This document shows positions 1 to 5,980 of a stretch of DNA of 23,776 nt, piece after piece (the stretch's first letter is position 1; each line of letters starts with the position of its first letter). Position numbers and translations under genes: made by a program. The notes under the pieces are model-generated. The model was not told the DNA's origin and made no database searches. It was given only the letters and a program-made list of their open reading frames with translations. Source of the stretch: Nitrosarchaeum sp. Lineage in GTDB: Archaea > Thermoproteota > Nitrososphaeria > Nitrososphaerales > Nitrosopumilaceae. The stretch covers positions 1 through 23,776 of the forward strand of contig JABFSW010000155.1 in NCBI GenBank assembly GCA_013140415.1. The letters are read 5' to 3'.

Positions 1-1
1 C

Positions 2-142
2 TATTGCATAAAATGCTTTGCACCAGCAGACGTATGTTTCTGTGAAACAAAAAAGGTACCCCTCAGTGAATATACTCATGAAATGAAAGAATGTACTGAT
101 TTGAAATGCTATTGTAAAAAACACATACCAAAGATGGATTAA
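2..142 (+). CDS. Cysteine-rich small protein, 5'-partial
   Basis: An open frame enters at the left edge and runs 46 codons to TAA at 140-142. The visible part holds seven cysteines as CxxC (residues 2-5), CxC (12-14), a single Cys (31) and CxC (36-38), plus two histidines, which suggests a small zinc- or metal-binding protein. The true start lies outside the window, so length and family cannot be judged. The spacing resembles the cysteine-rich protein at 22196-22369. No function is assigned. Confidence 0.5.
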   Translation, partial: YCIKCFAPADVCFCETKKVPLSEYTHEMKECTDLKCYCKKHIPKMD

Positions 143-202
143 TAAAAATTTATTTAAAATAATTATTAAATATTAAACAAATTTTAAGAATATTAATTAC
201 AC

Positions 203-212
203 ATTTAATTTT
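203..212 (+). promoter_or_regulatory. TATA-like box for the 234-380 gene
   Basis: ATTTAATTTT is centred about 27 nt before the ATG at 234, the spacing expected for a leaderless archaeal transcript. It supports the small gene downstream as expressed. Confidence 0.45.
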
Positions 213-233
213 CATTGTCTCATAATCTACTCA

Positions 234-380
234 ATGAGAGAAGATTTTGCAGAATATACAAAATGTGGTGGTTGTAGTGCCTCATTATTGCTCTGTGATT
301 GTAATTGTCCTAAATGTGGAAAAAGAGAGAAATGTGAATGTAGTCTAAAACCGATTAAATGGAGTTATTTAGGTTATTAA
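234..380 (+). CDS. Small cysteine-rich zinc-binding protein (48 aa)
   Basis: ATG at 234 opens a 48-codon frame ending with TAA at 378-380. Eight cysteines are present: C11, C14, C21, C23, C25, C28, C34 and C36, giving CxxC, CxCxCxxC and CxC clusters as in compact zinc ribbons or knuckles. The end is aromatic (WSYLGY). A TATA-like box sits about 27 nt upstream, so the mRNA would start at the ATG. The density of cysteines makes chance unlikely. No named family is recognised; a nucleic-acid or protein adaptor role is possible but unproven. Confidence 0.6.
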   Translation: MREDFAEYTKCGGCSASLLLCDCNCPKCGKREKCECSLKPIKWSYLGY

Positions 381-412
381 TTTTATAGTATATTTGATTA
401 GATTAATTACTG

Positions 413-829
413 TCATCGTACTACCATGACAGGACATTTTGCATGATGCATAACTTTTATCGACACACTACCTAGAACCAATTCTTTAAAGACATTCATG
501 CCACGAGTTCCAAGTACAACTAGATCATAATCTTTAGAATTAACAATTTCTATAATCATATTTGCAGGATCTCCAATTTCTAACATGAATTTTGGCTGAA
601 TGCCTTTTTCTAAGGCATCCTTTTTGTATTCTTCTAACATTGAATTTGCTTTGATTTTAAGATCGTCGACTAGTTCAAGACTTGCGGCGCTATCCCCACC
701 AAATTCACATGAAACCACATGAATCACATCAATTTCACATTTAGATACTGATGCAAGATAAATCGAGGTCTTGAATGCTTTTTTTGCTGATTCTGAACCG
801 TCAATTGCAACAAGTATCTTTGAAAACAA
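413..829 (-). CDS. Universal stress protein UspA family
   Basis: A 138-residue single-domain UspA-type protein. It opens with the typical first strand and phosphate-contacting loop (ILVAIDGSESA, 5-15) and carries the ATP-binding signature Gx2Gx9G(S) at G107, G110, G120 and S121, ending in the usual CPVMVV strand. The family consists of cytosolic ATP-binding dimers tied to stress or energy state; the exact role here is unknown. The start is TTG at 829; I see no better in-frame start. It lies 20 nt downstream of the CBS-domain gene on the same strand, so the two are probably co-transcribed and may both sense adenylates. Confidence 0.9.
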   Translation of the reverse strand: MFSKILVAIDGSESAKKAFKTSIYLASVSKCEIDVIHVVSCEFGGDSAASLELVDDLKIKANSMLEEYKKDALEKGIQPKFMLEIGDPANMIIEIVNSKDYDLVVLGTRGMNVFKELVLGSVSIKVMHHAKCPVMVVR

Positions 830-849
830 TCTTTTTTCTCAATTTGATT

Positions 850-1314
850 TTAAGGAATTTTGTTTTTAATCAAAGATAATTGATTGGTCAAATCAGTTGA
901 GGTTATTATCCCAATGACTTTGTTATTTTCAACTACTGCAAGCTTACGGATTTTTTTTGATGACATTTGTTTGGCTGCATCTAAAATTGATTCATTTGGG
1001 CCTATTGTTTGTAAAGGCATTGATGCTACTTTACCTACTGGTGTATCTGGCGGATATTTGTTTGCCATAATTTTAATTGCAAAATCTCTGTCGGTAATAA
1101 TTCCTATAGGGGTGGAATCTTTTTTCACAAAAACAGAACCTATTCCCTGCTCCATCATTTTAGATATCTGATATATGGTTGTTGAAGAGGGTGCCACTAT
1201 CAATTGTTTTGACATCACATCTTTCACTAAAATTTTGGATAGATCTTTTTCTAATGTGCTAGCACTTACAAAAGTTTTTTTTGTGTTTCTCGTTAACCCA
1301 TCAAAAATTCCCAT
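850..1314 (-). CDS. CBS-domain pair protein
   Basis: A 154-residue protein made almost entirely of two CBS repeats. Repeat 1 starts at VKDVMSKQ (about 30-36) and contains GIITDRD at 71-77; repeat 2 starts near VGKVASMP (93-100) and contains GIITSTD at 135-141. Tandem CBS modules bind adenosine nucleotides such as AMP, ATP or SAM and act as energy sensors. No catalytic domain is attached, so it is a stand-alone sensor whose target is unknown. ATG start at 1314; probably first gene of an operon with the downstream UspA gene. Confidence 0.88.
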   Translation of the reverse strand: MGIFDGLTRNTKKTFVSASTLEKDLSKILVKDVMSKQLIVAPSSTTIYQISKMMEQGIGSVFVKKDSTPIGIITDRDFAIKIMANKYPPDTPVGKVASMPLQTIGPNESILDAAKQMSSKKIRKLAVVENNKVIGIITSTDLTNQLSLIKNKIP

Positions 1315-1419
1315 TGTGTAATATTACTCAACAAAAACTTAAGTCTTTCTAAATATCGGATTAACTTAATAATTTATGAAATCAAAAATATGTTAGAATT
1401 TAATTGTCATAGATGAATA

Positions 1420-1519
1420 GGTAGTAATCAAAACCAAGTAGTTATCCAATGACAACTCTATGTTCTGGTTCCAACACCAACTTCCATACCATTGATGTTT
1501 TTACTAGTTGATCACTACC
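1420..1519 (-). ncRNA. Candidate structured RNA with 12-bp terminal stem
   Basis: The ends of this 100-nt segment pair as a 12-nt stem (1420-1431 with 1508-1519). Read as minus-strand RNA every position pairs, one as G-U; read as plus-strand RNA the same position is an A-C mismatch, which favours the minus strand. An inner CAATG/CATTG pairing (1447-1451 with 1490-1494) and a small UGGU/ACCA hairpin are possible. A T-rich TATA-like box (minus GTTTTTATTT, 1541-1550) is centred about 26 nt upstream of 1519, so transcription could start at the stem base. GC is about 37 percent, higher than the flanks. It resembles no RNA family I can name. An overlapping 41-codon ORF (1442-1567, minus) is an alternative explanation. 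Confidence 0.35.
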
Positions 1520-1675
1520 TAAAGTAAACGTATTCTGGTGAAATAAAAACAGGATTTGGAGGATCATGAATATTTGTTTATTATTTCTATTAATATTAAA
1601 CAACTTGAAATGTATGTGAAAAAATAAAATATTGAAAAACTATTAACTCATAAACTTAAGAAACAACGAATAACC

Positions 1676-2359
1676 ATGAGTAGTGAAAATCCAAAAGATT
1701 TAGTTCCAACGTTTTTTACTAATACTGCCAATTCGTATGATAAAATAGTATACTGGACTACGTTTGGGAAAGATAATGTGTGGAAAAATAAAATTCTAGA
1801 ACAACTATCCTCGGAAAAAACAGTGTTGGATCTTGCATGTGGTACTGGTATTCTTACAAAACAAATTGCAGACAAAATTCCACAATCAACAATTGTTGGG
1901 GTGGATATTACAGAGAACTATATTAAAAAAGCAAAAGAAAAATTAAAGTCATACCAAAATATTTCATTTGTAAATCAGGATGCCGAAAAACTAAATCTGG
2001 GAAGAAAATTTGATTGTATTACTGCATCGTATTTACCTAAATATTGCATATCTGATGTTTTAGTCAAAAATTGTATTGAGCATCTTAATAATGGTGGAAA
2101 AATAATTCTACACGACTTTACATATCCGAAAAATAGATTTGTAAGAAAAATGTGGAACTTTTACTTTAACATACTTGATTTGGTAGGATTTTTTATCCCA
2201 GATTGGAAAAAAGTGTTTGGTAATTTACCTCACCTCATAAGAACCACTAATTGGGTAACGGAATATGAAAAGACTATGAAAAATAATGGATTAAAGGTTT
2301 GCAAACAAGATTTGACATTTGGAACTTCAGCTATTATTGTTGGAACCAAGATTATCTAA
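1676..2359 (+). CDS. Class I SAM-dependent methyltransferase, UbiE/MenG-like
   Basis: A 227-residue Rossmann-fold methyltransferase. Motif I is LDLACGTG (51-58), the acidic residue binding the SAM ribose is in GVDIT (D78), and QDAE follows at 101-104. The sequence resembles the UbiE/COQ5/MenG group, which C-methylates quinone rings, including a start region of the type found there (FFTNTANSYDK). Substrate cannot be read from the sequence. Its 3' end overlaps the convergent 2327-2764 gene by 33 bp. That neighbour is chorismate-lyase-like and the next is possibly UbiA-like, which favours an aromatic or quinone substrate. Start is ATG at 1676. Confidence 0.8.
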   Translation: MSSENPKDLVPTFFTNTANSYDKIVYWTTFGKDNVWKNKILEQLSSEKTVLDLACGTGILTKQIADKIPQSTIVGVDITENYIKKAKEKLKSYQNISFVNQDAEKLNLGRKFDCITASYLPKYCISDVLVKNCIEHLNNGGKIILHDFTYPKNRFVRKMWNFYFNILDLVGFFIPDWKKVFGNLPHLIRTTNWVTEYEKTMKNNGLKVCKQDLTFGTSAIIVGTKII

Positions 2360-2764
2360 TCTAATTTCTTCTAAAATAGTAAACCATACAATTCCATTGT
2401 GAAGTATTTCATATTTCCTTAAGACCAAAGTATCATCAGGATTACGGCTAAAGGAGATTACATTTCTGGTTGCTTTGATGTTATTGATATTAAGAATAGT
2501 TCCTACTCCATGTTTTTTCTTTAAAAGATCAGACACAATAGATTCGGGCAAAACAGTGGAATCAAATTCTACGTATGCTTTAATCACAGGCAATTCATTT
2601 GCAATGATTGCAATCTTTCTCACAAATTGGTGAGGTGTGATAGCATTTTGTTCTATTACTTCTAAATGGATATCACAATTTAATATCTCACCAAGAACAG
2701 TAATCACTTGACCTACAGGGGCATCCAATATCTTATTTAACAAATTTTCAGAAATCGTATTCAT
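2327..2764 (-). CDS. Chorismate lyase-like (UbiC/DUF98-type) protein
   Basis: A 145-residue soluble protein. From about residue 45 the pattern fits the chorismate-pyruvate-lyase fold: a VRKIAII strand, a hydrophobic strand ending in LP (about 72-73), a short helix, GVGTIL, and near the end LRKYEI followed by WFTILEE. UbiC converts chorismate to 4-hydroxybenzoate and pyruvate in quinone synthesis; archaeal relatives are mostly uncharacterised, and the same fold also serves as a ligand-binding domain in UTRA regulators. It follows the membrane protein gene at 2781 by 16 nt on the same strand, so it is probably co-transcribed with it. Family recognised from pattern only; activity inferred. Confidence 0.5.
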   Translation of the reverse strand: MNTISENLLNKILDAPVGQVITVLGEILNCDIHLEVIEQNAITPHQFVRKIAIIANELPVIKAYVEFDSTVLPESIVSDLLKKKHGVGTILNINNIKATRNVISFSRNPDDTLVLRKYEILHNGIVWFTILEEIRLDNLGSNNNS

Positions 2765-2780
2765 ATAGTATTATCGTGTT

Positions 2781-3476
2781 TTAAACAATTAAAAGGTGTC
2801 TTAATACAAAAAAGAAAATTGTTCCAAATATTATAATAGAGCTGACAAGTTTGAGAATAATTTCTTTTTTGTAAAATATTTCATAAGGTGCATTTTGTTG
2901 CTTTAGAATTTTATATTTTCTGGAGACAGTTATCAAAATATAGCTTGCAAGACCAGCGATTATAGAAAATATTATCGTTTCAAAAGATATGGAGTTTGAT
3001 TGAATTACTGCTCCTGCAAAAACAGGTAAAATTCCCCAAGATATGACAAATGATGTATTATTATGAAATTTACCATGAAACAATTCAAGATTATATGCAA
3101 AAAGAAAAAACATTTCGATTGCCCCTATTGGAAATAACATCCAAGAATCTAAAAATGCATAATACATTCCAATGGAAAATGACAAAATCAGAGAAATAAT
3201 TGATGCTAACCAGAGATTGGTCCGAGATAGGTTCCCCCAAGGCCTTTTCTTACTTCCCAAGGCATCAAAGCAATGGGCAGATACCCCAATTGCAAAAAAA
3301 TAGAGTAACCCAATCGATAATAATCTATCCAGACTAGATTCTACTGAAAGAGAACCCCAAATTGCAAACGATATTACCATTCCAGTATAAGGTAAAAACA
3401 AAATTCCTACAGATAGTCTAAAATTCCTAGGACCAAATTTTGGAACAAACCATTCGGATAATCTGTCATTTGACAT
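2781..3476 (-). CDS. Polytopic membrane protein, possibly UbiA-like prenyltransferase
   Basis: A 231-residue protein with about seven hydrophobic segments (roughly 23-42, 50-67, 87-108, 112-131, 143-160, 165-185 and 208-229). The segment SAHCFDALGSKKRPWG (66-81) after helix 2 sits where UbiA-family enzymes carry their first Asp-rich prenyl-diphosphate motif, and YNLELFHGKFH (128-138) after helix 4 also recalls that superfamily. The canonical NDxxDxxxD is not present, so it is a distant member or another membrane protein. UbiA enzymes attach polyprenyl chains to aromatic or lipid acceptors. First gene of a probable two-gene operon with the chorismate-lyase-like gene, which strengthens but does not prove the guess. 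Confidence 0.45.
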   Translation of the reverse strand: MSNDRLSEWFVPKFGPRNFRLSVGILFLPYTGMVISFAIWGSLSVESSLDRLLSIGLLYFFAIGVSAHCFDALGSKKRPWGNLSRTNLWLASIISLILSFSIGMYYAFLDSWMLFPIGAIEMFFLFAYNLELFHGKFHNNTSFVISWGILPVFAGAVIQSNSISFETIIFSIIAGLASYILITVSRKYKILKQQNAPYEIFYKKEIILKLVSSIIIFGTIFFFVLRHLLIV

Positions 3477-3543
3477 TATTTTATCTCAATCTAGTATTCG
3501 GATGTTACCTATAGTAATATTGTCAGATCTCATCTTTCCGAAG

Positions 3544-3804
3544 TTATTCATTTACAGAATCACAATTTGGACATTTTTGATTAGATATTTTAGAACCGCA
3601 GTCAACACAGATGCCTTCTCCTAGTTCTTTTTCGATAGATTTTCTTCTGTGTCCTACATAGAATTTTATTCCGAAATAGATAACAATTACAATTAAAGCC
3701 GCATATATTGGTGCCATGAAAGGAATCAATCCAATCATAAAAAGTAAAAGACCAACAATCAAAATAATATCGCGTTTTTCAAAATTCAACAAAATTAAAA
3801 CCAT
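3544..3804 (-). CDS. Small membrane protein with C-terminal zinc ribbon
   Basis: An 86-residue protein: two closely spaced hydrophobic segments (about 12-32 and 33-49), a basic linker (GHRRKS), then CVDCGSKISNQKCPNC, a compact CxxC...CxxC zinc ribbon at the cytosolic C-terminus. This layout is common in uncharacterised archaeal membrane proteins. ATG at 3804 is the given start, but a TATA-like TTTTTATG near 3816-3823 would place the transcript start at about 3792, where an in-frame TTG exists, so the true protein may be four or five residues shorter. No function is assigned. Confidence 0.65.
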   Translation of the reverse strand: MVLILLNFEKRDIILIVGLLLFMIGLIPFMAPIYAALIVIVIYFGIKFYVGHRRKSIEKELGEGICVDCGSKISNQKCPNCDSVNE

Positions 3805-3935
3805 CTAGAATTCATAAAAACATGCCGGAGCTCAGAGCCATTAGTTTTACTTCATATCAAAGTCATTACTCTAACTCTTCCTCATTGCTCGGCAACAAAA
3901 TTAGGATGTGATTTGATAATAAGATAATGATTTAG

Positions 3936-4012
3936 TGGTGGGATCGGCGTGATTTGAACACACGACCTCTGCGTCCCAAACGCAGAATCATACCAAGCTA
4001 GACCACGATCCC
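3936..4012 (-). tRNA. tRNA-Pro (anticodon UGG)
   Basis: On the minus strand the segment folds into a full cloverleaf. The acceptor stem GGGATCG/CGATCCC pairs 7 of 7. The D arm contains AGCTTGGT. The anticodon stem is CTGCG/CGCAG with loop TTTGGGA, giving anticodon TGG (proline). The variable loop is AGGTC, and the T arm is GTGTG/CACGC with loop TTCAAAT. Discriminator A is followed by genome-encoded CCA (3936-3938). No intron is seen. A TATA-like box lies about 26 nt upstream of the 5' end. Confidence 0.96.
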
Positions 4013-4033
4013 AGTGAATCCTAAAAGTCGCCC

Positions 4034-4042
4034 AATTTAAGC
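4034..4042 (-). promoter_or_regulatory. TATA-like box of tRNA-Pro
   Basis: Minus-strand GCTTAAATT is centred about 26 nt before the tRNA 5' end at 4012, the normal archaeal spacing. Confidence 0.5.
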
Positions 4043-4183
4043 TTGACAGATATTAAATTGACCAAATTTTAAAGTTAAGTTAGTGTCATTTTTGGCACTT
4101 GAAAAGAATAACATCCTCAATATGCTAAATTATGGATAAAATTCGTTGATGATGTCGACATTGAAGATATAAGAAATTTGGAG

Positions 4184-4660
4184 TTAGTTGTCTAATGTTG
4201 CCCTTAGCATCCAAGCGGTTTTTTCATGTTTTTCCATCAGTTGTGTAAGAAAGTCTTCTGTTCCCGCATCATCTAATTTGGCGCAAGACTCTATGTCTTT
4301 TCGCAAATTGCGAATGACTGTTTCATGATCTGTCAAAAGATTTGTGAACATTGTTTTTGCAGTTGGATATTTTGCTGGATGTTCTTTTAGGGTTGCTGAT
4401 TTGAGAAATTCACCTAATGTTGCAGGAGTCTTTCCACCTAAGGCACGTATTCTTTCTGCAACTTCATCAATGTCTTCATCTATTGCAGAATATTGGTCTT
4501 CGAATAATTTGTGATATTGTATAAAGTCTTCACCAGTCACATTCCAATGATAATTTCTTGTTTTTGTATACAGAATGTATTGATCTGCAATAATGTTACC
4601 TAGCATGTCAATAACTTTTTGACGTGAATTTGGAGCGAGTCCGATATTTACTTTATCCAT
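4184..4660 (-). CDS. dps: Dps-family ferritin-like DNA-protection protein
   Basis: With the start at 4660 the protein has 158 residues, a usual Dps length. The intersubunit ferroxidase ligands fall at the family spacing: H38 (NYHWNV), H50, D65 and E69 (DEDIDEVAERI). LGGKTPATLGEFL follows, as in Dps. Dps dodecamers oxidise and store iron and consume peroxide. An ATG at 4708 is in frame, but the intervening codons translate a TATA box (4679-4686) centred about 23 nt before 4660. The upstream start is therefore likely false and the mRNA nearly leaderless at 4660. Confidence 0.9.
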   Translation of the reverse strand: MDKVNIGLAPNSRQKVIDMLGNIIADQYILYTKTRNYHWNVTGEDFIQYHKLFEDQYSAIDEDIDEVAERIRALGGKTPATLGEFLKSATLKEHPAKYPTAKTMFTNLLTDHETVIRNLRKDIESCAKLDDAGTEDFLTQLMEKHEKTAWMLRATLDN

Positions 4661-4678
4661 GTTTTTCATTTTCAAATC

Positions 4679-4686
4679 ATAATATA
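4679..4686 (-). promoter_or_regulatory. TATA box of dps
   Basis: Minus-strand TATATTAT lies 19-26 nt upstream of the ATG at 4660. It decides the dps start because the alternative ATG at 4708 would lie upstream of it. Confidence 0.55.
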
Positions 4687-4887
4687 CAAGGTTTACTGTA
4701 TTTATCAAAATCTAGAACCAGGGAGTCAAATGAATTAGATTAGAATGATGGATGCATATAGAAAAATGAAAACTAGTCTTTTGATAATATTTGCAATAAT
4801 ATGTCCTTGATGCTTGAAGTCAATCAAGATAATGTACTTCGCATGCCTAAGATTTACAAAAATAGTTTGAGATTTAACAGATAATCA

Positions 4888-4894
4888 TTTTAAA
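4888..4894 (+). promoter_or_regulatory. TATA-like box of methionine aminopeptidase
   Basis: TTTTAAA is centred 27 nt before the TTG start at 4918, which supports a leaderless mRNA beginning at a TTG codon. Confidence 0.5.
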
Positions 4895-4917
4895 GGCATT
4901 CAAAAGAACAGAAAATA

Positions 4918-5814
4918 TTGCAGTTAGATGATTATATCAAAGCAGGAAAAATTGCTGCTGAAGTAAGAGAGATGGCAAGAGAAAGAAACTGGGTCGGAAA
5001 AACAGTTTATGAAATTTGTGAAGAAGTGGAAAATCAGATTAAAAAACGAGGGGCAAAATGTGCATTTCCAGTAAATGTAAGTATCAATGAAATAGCAGCT
5101 CACTATACAGCAGAACCAAATGATCCAATCATAATTACAGATTCTGATTTGGTCAAAATTGATCTTGGCACGCAAATTAATGGATATATTGCAGATACTG
5201 CAGTTACCGTTTGCCAGGATGCACAATTTGAGGGATTGATTAAGGCTGCAGAAGAAGCATTAAGCAATGCAATGTCCATGATAAAAGTAGGAGTCAAAGC
5301 AAGTGATATTGGACGAACTATAGAAAAAACAATAAAACAAACGGGATTCAAACCAATTGCAAATCTTAGTGGACATTCTTTAGGACAATATACAATACAT
5401 GCAGGAAGATCCATTCCAAATATTTGGTCAGTTGGGGGATTCACCCTAGCAGAAAATACAGCTTATGCATGTGAACCATTTGTCACTACAGAAAAAGGAG
5501 GAGGATTTGTAAGAAATGGAAAAATAAAAAACATATTTGCATTAAATTCAAGGAAAAAAACAAAAAACGATGAAGCAGATAAACTACTTGACTATATCTG
5601 GGAAAAATTCAACATGCTACCTTTTGCATTAAGATGGATTACAAAAGATTGGGAAGAAAAGAAAGCCAGGGAACTATTAGAACAACTTGTCAATAAAAAA
5701 GCAGTTCAGGCATATCCAGTATTAATTGAAATAAATGAGCAAAGAGTCGCTCAGGCAGAGCATACTTTTATTCCAAATGAGAATGGGGTTACAGTAACAA
5801 CTATTTCTCAATAG
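4918..5814 (+). CDS. map: Methionine aminopeptidase, type II
   Basis: A 298-residue enzyme that removes the initiator methionine from new proteins in the cytosol. Metal ligands are visible as D82 (KIDLG), D93 (IADTA), H153 (SGHSLG), E186 (CEPF) and E281 (QAEHTF); H62 (AHYT) is the active-site histidine. These positions agree closely with archaeal type II enzymes, and the insert between H153 and the last Glu marks type II. The start is TTG at 4918, chosen because a TATA-like box sits 27 nt upstream and no suitable ATG precedes the conserved region. The 3' end overlaps a convergent zinc-ribbon gene by 14 bp. Confidence 0.95.
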   Translation: MQLDDYIKAGKIAAEVREMARERNWVGKTVYEICEEVENQIKKRGAKCAFPVNVSINEIAAHYTAEPNDPIIITDSDLVKIDLGTQINGYIADTAVTVCQDAQFEGLIKAAEEALSNAMSMIKVGVKASDIGRTIEKTIKQTGFKPIANLSGHSLGQYTIHAGRSIPNIWSVGGFTLAENTAYACEPFVTTEKGGGFVRNGKIKNIFALNSRKKTKNDEADKLLDYIWEKFNMLPFALRWITKDWEEKKARELLEQLVNKKAVQAYPVLIEINEQRVAQAEHTFIPNENGVTVTTISQ

Positions 5815-5980
5815 TTTCGCCAAAGATTTTTTCTATTACGGTAATTCCATTACAAGAATTACATTTTGAGGTTTCAGTAAAGAGAACATCCCCAACTTGA
5901 AATTTTCTTTTTCGTTCCAAATTACATTTATTGCATTTTTCTACAGTATATGCAAAGATAGTTTTTTCTTTTGAGAACAT
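5801..5980 (-). CDS. Small zinc-ribbon protein (59 aa) coupled to DUF1512
   Basis: A 59-codon minus-strand gene from ATG at 5980 to TAG at 5801. It has two CxxC knuckles, CNKCN (16-20) and CNSCN (40-44), separated by a basic stretch (ERKRKF) and a short strand-rich segment, forming a classic zinc ribbon. Its ATG shares the A of the upstream DUF1512 stop (TAATG), so translation is probably coupled and the proteins may act together. It overlaps the end of the convergent map gene by 14 bp. The cysteine spacing makes it convincing despite its size. Partner and function unknown. Confidence 0.72.
   Translation of the reverse strand: MFSKEKTIFAYTVEKCNKCNLERKRKFQVGDVLFTETSKCNSCNGITVIEKIFGETIEK

Noticed and set aside
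884..1171. 95-residue plus-strand ORF opposite the CBS gene
   Set aside because: Shadow of the well-supported CBS-domain gene on the other strand.
3823..3912. 29-codon plus-strand ORF downstream of the tRNA-Pro
   Set aside because: Serine-rich with no recognisable feature and no promoter; likely chance.
4083..4098. Hairpin GTGTCA-TTTT-TGGCAC as a strong terminator
   Set aside because: It is downstream of dps on the minus strand and could end it, but the stem is short with one wobble pair and no clean U-tract.
4801..4884. 27-codon plus-strand ORF upstream of map
   Set aside because: No domain-like composition and no clear TATA box at the right distance; it lies in the map promoter region.
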